Of a stretch of 64,000 nucleotides of DNA, positions 36,064-48,903 are shown piece by piece; positions within the stretch are counted from its first letter, which is position 1; every line of letters begins with the position of its first letter. Below the pieces are notes generated by a model. That model had not been told where the DNA came from. It saw only the letters and a program-made list of their open reading frames with translations, and did not search any database. The stretch is from Echinometra lucunter (lineage: Eukaryota > Echinodermata > Echinoidea > Camarodonta > Echinometridae): NCBI GenBank assembly GCA_029962745.1, contig JAPZVO010000045.1, forward strand, positions 80,017-144,016, written 5' to 3'. Position numbers and translations under genes: made by a program.

Positions 36064-36149
36064 AGTACTTTAGCCCCGCGCCGCGCTCTGGCGCCCGACC
36101 CTATCAGCTGGTAGCTATTTGATCGGTTCGGATCAGATATGCAAAAAAC

Positions 36150-36195
36150 ATGGCGGCCAACCAGGAAGTTCGCTTTGACCTCCTACAAGAGGCAG
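36150..36195 (+). CDS. Possible first coding exon of an unknown host gene
   Basis: An ATG in a very good Kozak context (AACATGGCGGCC) starts MAANQEVRFDLLQEA, followed by a splice-donor-like CAG|GTATGG at 36195/36196. Upstream 36065-36110 is GC- and CpG-rich, as expected of a promoter. A possible second exon lies at 36286-36355 (after CTGCAGAG) and reads VTNVTFYELSNPDGQCLGEI in a compatible phase, but it is cut by the repeat at 36356. The protein is not recognised. It could equally be chance. Confidence 0.3.
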
Positions 36196-36355
36196 GTATG
36201 GACGTTTTTATTGCTTCCACTGAGACTTAAAATACGAAGAAAGTGATCAGGTTTGATTTGGTTGTTTTTCGTGAATTCTGCAGAGTGACCAACGTCACTT
36301 TTTATGAACTTTCAAATCCAGATGGACAGTGTTTGGGCGAGATTCTACTTGACTA

Positions 36356-37040
36356 CAGTGGCGTAACAACCGCGGGGGGGGGGGGGGGGCAGGGGGGGGG
36401 CAGAGTGCCCCCTGAAGGATTTCAGCGGGAAAATCCATCAAACCAGGGGAAAAATGAAAGGAAGGGAAAGGAAGAAAAAAGAAGGGAGAAAGGGAAAGTA
36501 AGAAGAAGAAAGGGAAAGGAAGAAGAAGAAAGGAAAAGAAAGGAGAAAGGGAAAGAAAGAAGGAGAAAGGGAAAGGAAGAAGGAGAAAGGGAAAGAAAAA
36601 GGGAGAAAGGGGAGAAAGAAGAGGGAAAATAGGGAAAGAAAAAAGAAAAGAAGAAAGCAAAGTGAAACAAAAGAAATGAGGAAAAATTAAGTACCAAAAC
36701 CCCCCCAGTGGCTTTCCGTGTAGACCCCATCAGGGGTCCTAAGTCAGAACCCTGGGACACACCCGCTAAGGGCTTCACAACAAGCAACTCGCGGTGCGGG
36801 CACACCTCCACATAATCTATTTTCTAGACTTTGTTACCGGGAAATTTTCGGCTATGCATATGCCCCCCCCCACCCCATAACAGGCAGAGAGCGTAAGAAG
36901 AGCGGGAACTGACAGCGCAAAAACACCGGAGCTTCCGCGCTTTGCACGGGAGGGGCAACTCCCCCTCCCCGCACCCTCCCCCCCCCCCCCTCTAGGGAGG
37001 ACTACTGTCCTCCTTAAATGAAATCCTAGTTACGTCGCAG
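36356..37040. mobile_element. Candidate hAT-like MITE, G/A-rich
   Basis: The left end CAGTGGCGTAAC and the right end GTTACGTCGCAG are imperfect inverted repeats of the CAGTGGCG type. The interior has G16 and G9 runs near 36375-36400, a purine tract (GGGAAAGGAAG repeats, 36455-36680) and a C-rich block at 36960-36992. No 8-bp target duplication could be matched (CTTGACTA on the left, AAGATGGA on the right), so borders are provisional; a rearranged or nested element is likely. Confidence 0.5.
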
Positions 37041-37538
37041 AAGATGGACTTTATTACCAGCAACTAATAATTCAAAGAAACGTCGGAGCTTCCGCGCTTC
37101 GCGCTGGAGGGGGGAAACTCCCCCCTCCCTGCACCCTCCCCTCAAGGGAGCACTACATTGGCGTTAATTCCAGGGGGTATGGGGATCTATCACCCCCACT
37201 TGGGGGAGAGGGGGGGGGTGGTGTGTACAAGTCCCCCCCCCCCCCATGCAGACACACTTTTTAAGGAAGAAAATATATTTCAATTCATCAGCAAGTAAGA
37301 ATTCTTAATATCTATCATAAACAACCATAATAATTAGAATTTCTATTTGAAAATGCTATTGAAAACAAAAAAGTGGTTATTTTTCGCTCGCTCGCTTCGC
37401 TCGCTCGCAAAATAGATATGAAAATGTGGGACAGGGTAAAAATCGTTAAAAATATTTTTCATCCCTCACTCCTCAAATTGGATTTACGCCGGTGGAGCAC
37501 TACCGTCCTCCTAAAATGCAGTCCTAGCTACGCCACAG
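37041..37538. mobile_element. Second, partial MITE-like block
   Basis: Repeats pieces of the neighbouring element (GGAGCTTCCGCGCTT at 36928 and 37085; CTCCCC-rich blocks). It shares TCGCTCGCTCGCTTCGCTCG with the hAT MITE at 20270-20903 and ends CTAGCTACGCCACAG, the complement of a CAGTGGCGTA-like terminus (CTGTGGCGTAG). It seems to be a truncated or nested relative ending right at the start of the satellite array. Confidence 0.5.
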
Positions 37539-40500
37539 ATGTTCTGCTTTTAAAAACAACTGATAACAAATCATGAAAGAAACTTTACTTACTTCCTATG
37601 GTCGGAAAAAATGAAACAGCATCTCAAAATAACATCTCATAAATGAAGCTTTACTTACTCGCTATGTCGAAAGAAATGAAATAGAAATGAAACAAATCAT
37701 AAAGAAATGTAAGAATATTGTTTTAGATTTAGATTAAAAGCCATGCAAGTTCAATCTTACGCCGACAACTGTCTTGTACTTTGTTAGGAATATAATTTGC
37801 ATTTTACAAGGCTTTATTTATTTTTTCTTTTTTTTTGGGGGGGGGGGAAATTAACCACATAATTGTGTTTATTGGTAAGGAAATAATTTGAAAACAAAAT
37901 TCCCAAGCTTTTATTATCAGGAAAACAGCACTGAAATTTAAATCTAAACAAATGAAACCATTATGAGGCATGCAGGAAAATCTATTTCCTGCAGTAATCA
38001 GACCTTTGCATACTCTCAGTTTTTGAATATATTAATTACGCAGTTCTCATCCAACTTTAATGATGCACATTAATTGACTTTATCGGATGTATCAAATAAA
38101 CATAGAAAAAAAAGCTATCTAATGCAGCTGTAAAGATTAAAAGCAAGTTGGCTTTTTCCTAGACTTTTTTTTGTTGATATCAGAAAAAAAATGTTGTGCT
38201 TTTAAAAATAACTGATAACATCTCATGAATGAAGCTTTACTTACTTCCTATGGTCGTAAAAAATGAAAAAGAAATGAAACAGATCATTAAGAAACATAAC
38301 AATATTGTTTTAGATTTATACTTATGCCTTGCAAGTTGAATCTTACCCCAAAACCTGCCTTGAACTTTGTTAAGGACATAATTTTGAATTCTTATGTTTC
38401 TTTTCTTTGACAAATTCACCAGATAATTGTACGTTTATTGGTAAGGAAATAATTTTTAAAAAATCCCAAAAGAATCTATCAAATTCAGGATTAAAGATTT
38501 AACCAAGCTGGCTGATTCCCAGTCTATCTTTATTTGTTGATATCAGAGCAATGTTCTGATTTTAAAAATAACTGATAACATCTCATGAATGAAGCTTTAC
38601 TTACTCGCTTTGCTCGAAAGAATTGAAACAGAAATGGAAAAAATCATTAAGAAACATAAGAATATTGTTTTAGATTTAGACTTATGCCTTGCAAGTTGAA
38701 TCTTACCCCAAAACCTGCCTTGAACTTTGTTAAGGACATAATTTTGAATGTTTATGTTTCTTTTCTTTGACAAATTAACCAGATAATTGTACGTTTATTG
38801 GTAAGGAAATAATTCCCAAACTTTTATGACCAGAAAAAAACAGCATTGAAATTTAAATCTAAAAAAATGAATCCATATGAGGCATGGAGGAAAATCTATT
38901 TCCTGCATTATTCAGACCTTTGCATACTCTCGGTTTTTGAATACATTAATTGCTCAGTTCTCATCCAACTTTAATGATGCATAGTAATTGACTTTATCGG
39001 ATGTATCAATTTAACACAAAAAGAATCTATCAAATTCAGCGTTAAAGATTTAAGCGAGCTGGCTGATTCCCAATCTATTTTTATTTGTTAATATCTGAGA
39101 AGAATGTTCTGATTTAAAAAATAACTGATAACATCTCATGAATGAAGATTTACTTACTCCCTATGGTGGAAAGAAATGAAACAGAAATGAACCAAATCAT
39201 TAAGGAATATAAGAATATTATTTAAGATTTAGAGTAAAGCCTAGCAAATTCAATCTTACCCCTAAACCTGCCTTCAACCTTTTTAAGGACATAATTAGGA
39301 ATTTTTACATTTCTTTTCTTTGACAAATTAACCACATAATTGTGCGATTATTGCTAAGAAAAAAATTATAAACCTTTCCCAAGCTTTTATTTAGGAAAAC
39401 AGCACCGAAATTTAAATCTAGACAAATGAATCCATATGAGGCATGCAGGAAAATCTATTTCCTACATTATTCAGACCTTTGCATCCTATCATTTTTTGAA
39501 TACATTAATTACGCAGTTCTCATCCGACTTTAATGATGCATAGTAATTGACTTTATCGGATGTATCAATTTAACACAGAACGAAACTATCAAATTCAGCA
39601 TTAAAGATTAAAGCTAGCTGGCTGATTCCCAATCTATTTTTATTTGTTAATATCTGAGAAGAATGTTCTGATTTAAAAAATAACTGATAACATCTCATGA
39701 ATGAAGATTTACTTACTCCCTATGGTGGAAAGAAATGAAACAGAAATGAACCAAATCATTAAGGAATATAAGAATATTATTTAAGATTTAGAGTAAAGCC
39801 TAGCAAATTCAATCTTACCCCTAAACCTGCCTTCAACCTTTTTAAGGACATAATTAGGTATTTTTACATTTCTTTTCTTTGACAAATTAACCACATAATT
39901 GTGCGATTATTGCTAAGAAAAAAATTATAAACCTTTCCCAAGCTTTTATTTAGGAAAACAGCACCGAAATTTAAATCTAGACAAATGAATCCATATGAGG
40001 CATGCAGGAAAATCTATTTCCTACATTATTCAGACCTTTGCATCCTATCATTTTTTGAATACATTAATTACGCAGTTCTCATCCGACTTTAATGATGCAT
40101 AGTAATTGACTTTATCGGATGTATCAATTTAACACAGAACGAAACTATCAAATTCAGCATTAAAGATTAAAGCTAGCTGGCTGATTCCCAGTCTATCTTT
40201 ATTTGTTGATATGAGAAAATAAGCCCTGCTTTTTAAAAAAACTGATAACATCTCATGAATGAAGCTTTACTTACATACTGTGGTCGAATAAAATGAAACA
40301 GAAATGAAACAAATCATTAAGAAATATAAGAATATTGTTTAAGACTTAGACTAAAGCCATGCAAATTCAATCTTACCGCCAAACCTCCCTTGAACTTTTT
40401 AAAGGACATAATTAGGAATTTTTATGTTTCTATTCTTTGACAAATTAACTAGATAATTGTGCGACTATTGTTAAGAAAATAACCCTAAAAATTTCCTAAG

Positions 40501-43500
40501 CTTTTATTACCGGGAAAACAGCATTGAAATTTATTTCTAAACAAATGAATCCATATGAGGCAGGCAGTACAATCTATTTCCTGCAGTAATCAGACCTTTG
40601 CATACTTTCAGTTTTTGAATACATTAATTACACAGTTCTCATCCGACTTTAATGATGCATAGTAATTGACTTTATCGGATGATGTATCAATTTAACACAG
40701 ATAGAATCTATCAAATTCAGCATTAAAGATTAAAGCTAGCTGGCTGATTCCCAGTCAATCTTTATTTGTTGATATCAGAACAATGTTCTGATTTTAAAAG
40801 TAACATATAACATCTCATGAATGAAGCTTTACTTACTTCCTGTGATGAAAAGAAATGAAATAGAATTGAAACAAATCATTGAACAAATAAGAAAATTTTG
40901 TTTAAGACTTAGACTAAAGTCATGCAAATTCAATCTTACCCCCAACCCTACCTTGAACTTTGTTAAGGACATTAATATGAATTTTTATATTTCTTTTCTT
41001 TGACAAATTAACCACATAATTGTGCACTCTTTGGTAAGGAAACAATTCCAAAACAAAATTCCCAAGCTTTTATTACCGAGAAAACAGCACAGAAATCTAA
41101 ATCTAGACAAATGAATCCATATGAGGCGTGCAGGAAAATCTATTTCCTGCATTATTCAGGCCTTTGCATACTCTCAGTTTTTGAATATATTAATTACGCA
41201 GTTCTCATCCGACTCTAATGATGCCCAGTAATTGACTTTATCCGATGTATCAAATTAATACAGAATAAAAAATCTCTCTGATGCTTCTGTAAATATTAAA
41301 AGGAAGTTGGTTTTTTTCCTAGAGTATCTTTTTTTGTTCATATCAGAAAAAAATATTGTGCTTTTAGAAATAACTGATAACATCTAATGATGAAGTTTTA
41401 CTTACTTCCTATGGTCGGTAAAAATTAAATAAAAATGAAACAAATCATTAAGAAATATAAGAATATTGTTTTAGATTTAGACTTATGCCTTGCAAGTTCA
41501 ATCTTACCCCAAAACCTGCCTTGTACTTTGTTAAGGACATAATTGGGAATTTATATGTTTCTTTTCTTTGACAAATTAACCAGATAATTGTACGTTTATT
41601 GGTAAGGAAATAATTTAAAACAAAAGTTCAAACACTTTTATTACAAGGAAAACAGCGCTGAAATTTAAATCTAAACAAATGAATCCATACGAGGCATGCA
41701 GGAAAATCTATTTCCTGCAGTAATCAGACCTTTGCATACTTTCAGTTTTTGAATACATTAATTACGCAGTTCTCATCAAACTTTAATGATGCATAGTAAT
41801 TGACTTTATCGGATGTATCAATTTAACACAGATAGAATCTATAAAATTCAGAATTAAAGATTAAAGCTAGCTCGCTGATTCCCAGTCTTTCTTTATATGT
41901 TGATATCAGAACAATGTTCTGATTTTAAAAATAACTGATAACATCTCATGAATGAAGCTTTACTTACAAACTGTGGTCGAATGAAATGAAACAGAAATGA
42001 AACAAATCATTAAGAAATATAAGAATATTATTTTAGATTTAGAGTAAAGCCTTTCAAGTTTAATCTTACCCCAAAACCTGCCTTGTACTTTGTTAAAGAC
42101 ATAATTATGAATTTTTATGCTTCTTTCTTTTGAGAAATTAACAAGATAATTGTGCGATTATTGTTAAGAAAATAATTCTAAAACTTTTCCAAGCTTTTAT
42201 TACTAGGAAAACAGCACTGAAATTTAAATCTATACAAATGAATCCATATGAGGCATGCAGGAAAACATATTTCCTGCATTATTCAGACCTTTGCATACTC
42301 TCATTTTTTGAATACATTAATTACACAGTTCTCTTCCGACTTAAATGATTCATAGTAATTGACATTATCGGATGTACCAATTTTACACACACACAAAAAA
42401 AAAATCTATAAAATTCAGCATTAAAGATTTAAGCTTCAGTATTCAGACCTTTGCATACTTTCAGTTTTTTAATACATTAATTACGCAGTTCTCATCCGAC
42501 TTTAATGATGCATAGTAATTGACTTTATCGGATGTATCAATTTAACACGGAACGAAACTATCAAATTCAGCATTAAGGATTAAAACTAGCTGACTGATTC
42601 AAAGCCTATCTTTATTTCTTGATATCAGAACAATGTTCTGATTGTAAAAATAACTGATAACATCTCATGAACGAAGCTTTACTTACATCCTATGGTCGGA
42701 AGAAATGAAACAGATGTGAAACATATCATTAAGAAATATAAGAATATTGTTTTAGATTTACCAAAAGCCTTACAAGTTCAATCTTACCCCCAAACCTGCC
42801 TTGAACTTTGTTAAGGACATTATTAGGAATTTCTATGTTTCCTTTCTTTGACAAATTAACTAGATAATTGTGCGATTATTGTTAAGAAAATAATTCTAAA
42901 ACTTTCCCATGCTTTTATTACCGGGAAAACAGCACTGAAATCTGAATGTAGACAAATAAATCCATATGAAACATGCAGGAAAATCTATTTCCTGCATTAT
43001 TCAGACCTTTGCATACTCTCAGTTTTTGAATACATTAATTACGCAGTTCTCATCCGACTCTAATGATGCACAGTAATTGACTTCATCGGATGTATCAATT
43101 TAACACAGAAAGAATTTATCAAATTCAGCATTAAAGATTTAAGCAAGCTGGCTGATTCAAAGCCTATCTTTATTTCTTGATATCAGAACAATGTTCTGAT
43201 TGTAAAAATAACTGATAACATCTCATGAACGAAGCTTTACTTACATCCTATGGTCGGAAGAAATGAAACAAATGTGAAACATATCATTAAGAAATATAAG
43301 AATATTGTTTTAGACTTAGCAAAAGCCTTACAAGTTCAATCTTACCCCCAAACCTGCCTTGAACTTTGTTAAGGACATTATTAGGAATTTTTATGTTTCC
43401 TTTCTCTGACAAATTAACCATATATGAGTGCGTTTATTGTCAAGAAAATAATTCTAAAACTTTCCCCAGCTTTTATTATCGGGAAAACAGCACTGAAATC

Positions 43501-45942
43501 TAAATCTAGACAAATTAATCCATATGAGGCATGCAGGAAAATCTATTTCGTGCGGTAATCAGACCTTTCCATACTTTCAGTTTTTGAATACATTAATTAC
43601 GCAGTTCTCATCCAACTTTAATGATGCACAGTAATTGATTTTATCGGATATATCAATTTTACACAGAAAGAATCTATCAAATTCAGCACTAAAGATTTAT
43701 GCGAGCTGTCTGATTCCCAGTCTCTCTTTATTTGATGATATGAGAAAATAAGCCCTGCTTTTAAAAATAACTGATAACATCTCATGAATGAAGCTTTACT
43801 TACAATCTGTGGTCGAATGAAATGAAACAGAAATGAAACAAATCATTAAGAAATATAAGAATATTGTTTTAGATTTAGACTTGTGCCTTCCAATTTCAAT
43901 CTTACCCCCAAACCTAACTTGAACTTAGTTAAAGACATAATTAGGAATTTTTATGCTTCTTTTCTTGGAGAAATTAACTAGATAATTGTGCAATTATTGT
44001 TAAGAAAATAATTCAAAAACGTTTCCAAGCTTTTGCTACCAGGAAAACAGCACTGAAATTTAAATCGATACAAATGAATCCATATGAAGCATGCAGGAAA
44101 ATGTATTTCACGCATTATTCAGACCCTTGCATCCTCTCATTTTTTGAATACATTAATTACGCAGTTATCATCCAACTTTAATGATGCATAGTAATTGACT
44201 TTATCGAATGTATCAATTTAACACAGATAGAATCGATCAAATTCAGAATTAAAGATTAAAGCTAGCTGGCTGATTCCTAGTCTTTCTTTATTTGAGGATA
44301 TGAGAAAATAAGCCCTGCTTTAAAAAAAAAAAAAATGATAACATCTCATGAATGAAGCTTTACTTACTTCCTATGGTCGGTAAAAATTAAACAAAAATGA
44401 AACAAATCATTAAGAAATATAAGAATATTGTTTTAGATTTAGACTTATGCCTTGCAAGTTCAATCTTACCCCAAAACCTGCCTTGTACTTTGTTAAGGAC
44501 ATAATTGGGAATTTATATGTTTCTTTTCTTTGACAAATTAACCAGATAATTGTACGTTTGTTGGTAAAGAAATAATTTAAAACAAAAGTTCCCAAACTTT
44601 TATGACAAGGAAAACAGCACTGAAATTTAAATCTAAACAGATGAATCCATACGAGGCATGCAGCAAAATCTATTTCCTGCAGTAATCAGACTTTTGTATA
44701 CTTTCAGTTTTTGAATACATTAATTACGCAGTTCTCATCAAACTTTAATGATGCATAGTAATTGACTTTATCGGATGTATCAATTTAACACAGATAGAAT
44801 CCATAAAATTCAGAATTAAAGATTAAAGCTAGCTCGCTGATTCCCAGTCTTTCTTTATATGTTGATATCAGAACAATGTTCTGATTTTAAAAATAACTGA
44901 TAACATCTCATGAATGAAGCTTTACTTACAAACTGTGGTCGAATGAAATGAAACAGAAATGAAACAAATCATTAAGAAATATAAGAATATTATTTTAGAT
45001 TTAGAGTAAAGCCTTTCAAGTTTAATCTTACCCCAAAACCTGCCTTGTACTTTGTTAAAGACATAATTATGAATTTTTATGCTTCTTTCTTTTGAGAAAT
45101 TAACAAGATAATTGTGCGATTATTGTTAAGAAAAAAATTCTAAAACTTTTCCAAGCTTTTATTACTAGGAAAACAGCACTGAAATTTAAATCTATACAAA
45201 TGAATCCATATGAGGCATGCAGGAAAACATATTTCCTGCATTATTCAGACCTTTGCATACTCTCATTTTTTGAATACATTAATTACACAGTTCTCTTCCG
45301 ACTTAAATGATTCATAGTAATTGACATTATCGGATGTACCAATTTTACACACACACAAAAAAAAAATCTATAAAATTCAGCATTAAAGATTTAAGCGAGC
45401 TGGCTGATTCCCAGCCTATCTTTATTTGTTGATATCAGAACAATGTATGTTCTGATTTTAAAAATAACTGATAACATCTTATGAACGAATCTTTACTTAC
45501 AACCTATGGTCGGAAGAAATGAAACAGAAATGAAACAAATCATTAAGAAATATAAGAATATTATTTTAGATTTAGAGTAAAGCCTTGCAAGTTTAATCTT
45601 ACCCCCAAACCTGCCTTGTACTTTGTTAAAGACATAATTAGGAATTGTTATGCTTCTTTCCTTTGAGAAATTAACAAGATAATTGTGCAATTATTGTTAA
45701 GAAAATAATTCTAAAACTTTTCCAAACTTGTATTACAAGGAAAACAGCACTGAAATTTAAATTTAAACAAATGAATCCATACGAGGCATGCAGCAAAATC
45801 TATTTCCTGCAGTAATCAGACCTTTGTATACTTTCAGTTCTTGAATACATTAATTACGCAGTTCTCATCAAACTTTAATGATGCATAGTAATTGACTTTA
45901 TCGGATGTATCAATTTAACACAGATAGAATATATCAAATTCA

Positions 45943-46128
45943 GATTGTTCTATATTTTGTTTTACCCTCATTGTATATATCATAATTGTATGATTACCGA
46001 AAACATTTTCTATTTCTTTGTATTGTCTTATTGCTTACACATTCCCTGTATTGATTTGTATGGTTATCATCTCATATTTTTGTAATATGGTGAGTTGAAA
46101 TGAAATAAAGGAAACTTGAAACTTGAAA
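45943..46128 (+). mobile_element. LINE insertion in satellite, partial copy
   Basis: Only the last ~186 bp of the insert found complete at 48321-48903, ending in the same (CTTGAAA)n tail and followed by CTTGAACTTTGTTAAGG. The left junction falls in a different part of the monomer, so it probably arose by recombination between a full copy and another monomer. Confidence 0.8.
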
Positions 46129-48320
46129 CTTGAACTTTGTTAAGGACATAATTAGAAATTTTTATGTTTCCTTTCTCTGACAAATTAACCATATATGAGT
46201 GCGTTTATTGTCAAGAAAATAATTCTAAAACTTTCCCAAGCTTTTATTATCGGGAAAACAGCACTGAAATCTAAATCTAGACAAATTAATCCATATGAGG
46301 CATGCAGGAAAATCTATTTCGTGCGGTAATCAGACCTTTCCATACTTTCAGTTTTTGAATACATTAATTACGCAGTTCTCATCCAACTTTAATGATGCAC
46401 AGTAATTGACTTTATCGGATATATCAATTTTACACACAAAGAATCTATTAAATTCAGCACTAAAGATTTAAGCGAGCTGTCTGATTCCCAGTCTATCTTT
46501 ATTTGTTGATATGAGAAAATAAGCCCTGCTTTTAAAAATAACTGATAACATTTCATGAATGAAGTTTTACTTACAAGCTGTGGTCGAATGAGATGAAACA
46601 GAAATGAAATCATTAAGAAATATGATAATATTGTTTTAGATTTAGACTTGTGCCTTGCAATTTCAATCTTACCCCTAAACCTACCTTGAACTTAGTTAAA
46701 GACATAATAAGGAATTTTTATGCTTCTTTTCTTTGAGAAACTTACTAGATAATTGTGCAATTATTGGTAAGGAAATAATTTCAAAACCAAATTTCCAAGC
46801 TTTTATTACCAGGAAAACAGCATTGAAATTTAAATCTATACAAATTAATCCATATGAGGCATGCAGGAAAATCTATTTCCTGCACTATTCAGACCTTTGC
46901 ATCCTCTCATTTTTTGAATACATTAATTACGCAGTTCTCATCCGACTTTAATGTTGCATAGTAATTGACATTATCGGATGTACCAATTTTACAACAACAA
47001 AAAAAATCTATAAAATTCAGCATTAAAGATTTAAGCGAGCTGGCTGATTCCCAGCCTATCTTTATTTGTTAATATCAGAACAATGTATGTTTGAAAGAAA
47101 TGAAACAGAAATGAAACAAAATTGAACAAATATGAGAATATCGATTAAGACTTAGACTAAAGCCATGAAAGTTCAATCTTACCCACAAACCTACCTCGAA
47201 ATTTTTAAAGGACATAATTAGGAATTTTCAAGTTTTTTTTTTTCCTTTGACAAATTGACCACATAACTGTGCATGGCTTGTTACAAATGATTAAAAAGAA
47301 ACCAATGTTTTTAACCCGGGAAACATCACTGAATATTAAATCTAGACACATGAATCCATATGAGGCATGCAGGCAAATCTACTGTAGTTATCAGAACTTA
47401 TGCGGTCTTTGGATTAATTAATGATGTAGTTCTCATCCAACTTAGGAAATCATGCACAATAACTAACTTTTTGAATGTATCAATTAAAGAGAAAAATTCC
47501 ATCAAGTGTAACCATGAATATACATGTATATACAGCATACTGGCGGTTTCAAGTCCATGTTGATTTGTCGATATAGTAACAATGTTTTGTTTTTAGAAAT
47601 AATTGATACCATATCATGAAAGAAGCTTTACTTACGCCCTATGGTCCAAAGAGATGAAACAGAGATGAAACAAATCATTGAACAAATGTAAGAATATTGA
47701 TTAAGACTTAGACTAAAGCCATGTAAATTCAATCTTACCCCCAAAACCTGCCTTGAACTTTGTAAAGGACATAACTAGGAAGTTTTAAGGGTTTCATTTC
47801 TTTGATAAATTAACCATGTATTTGTGCGTTTATTGTCAAGAAAATGATTCTAAAACTTTCTTAAGCTTTTATTACCAGGAAAACAGCATTGAAATTTAAA
47901 TCTAGACAAATGATTCAATATGAGGCATGAAGGAAAATCTATTTCGTGCGGTAATCAGACCTTTCCATACTTTCAGTTTTTGAATACATTAATTACGCAG
48001 TTCTCATCCAACTTTAATGATGCACAGTAATTGACTTTATCGGATATATCAATTTTTCACACAAAGAATCTATTAAATTCAGCACTAAAGATTTAAGCGA
48101 GCTGTCTGATTCCCAGTCTATCTTTATTTGTTGATATCAGAACAATGTTCTGATTTTAAAAATAACTGATAGCATATCATGAATGAAGCTTTACTTACTT
48201 TCTGTGGTCGAATTAAATGAAACAGAAATGAAACAAATCATTAAGAAATATAACAATATTGTTTTAGATTTACTAAAAGCCTTGCAAGTTCAATCTTACC
48301 CCCAAACCTGCCTTGAACTT

Positions 48321-48903
48321 AAAACCAAGCTAAAAAAACAAATTATCGATTCATATAGAGCGACCCCCAATTGAGCGATCGGTACCCAACTTTGTCTTAC
48401 TCCCTTCCCTCCTCTCTCTCTCACTCTCTCTCTTTCTCCCTTTCCTCTCTTTCTCTTTCACTCACACCTAAGCACCACCCTATACTCTTGATCACTTTTC
48501 TTTCTTTCACTCTAATTCCATTAACTCCATATTCCATCAACCATCACATCAACTTTATTTATTTTTCTTGTATGATTATTATACTTCTACCTACTGATTT
48601 ATTTATTCTTTGAGGGGTCCACATTTAACAAGCCCTGCTTTTCAGTGGATCCCTCCATTTCCTCAACTTTTATTTTATCAAAAGATAAGTAGAAATAGCC
48701 TTGCAGATGTTTAATCGAGACTGTTCTATATTTTGTTTTACCCTCATTGTATATATCATAATTGTATGATTACCGAAACATTTTCTATTTCTTTGTATTG
48801 TCTTATTGCTTACACATTCCCTGTATTGATTTGTATGGTTATCATCTCATATTTTTGTAATATGGTGAGTTGAAATGAAATAAAGGAAACTTGAAACTTG
48901 AAA
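48321..48903 (+). mobile_element. 5'-truncated LINE insertion in satellite, full copy 1
   Basis: A 583-bp insert flanked by the monomer word CTTGAACTT on both sides (48312-48320 and 48904-48912), a 9-bp target duplication. It begins with a few codons reading LKTKLKKQIIDSY, the usual C-terminal end of a LINE reverse-transcriptase protein. Next come a CT-rich microsatellite, an AT-rich 3' UTR, AAATAAAG, and a (GAAACTT)3 tail. The tail resembles the target, which fits priming by base pairing. It differs from the LINE at 13784-17682 ((ATT)n tail). Confidence 0.8.

Noticed and set aside
36243..36811. 129-codon frames over the G/A tract
   Set aside because: Gly runs and Lys/Glu repeats come from homopolymers and the purine tract. 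Only the first ~25 codons were kept, as a weak exon candidate.
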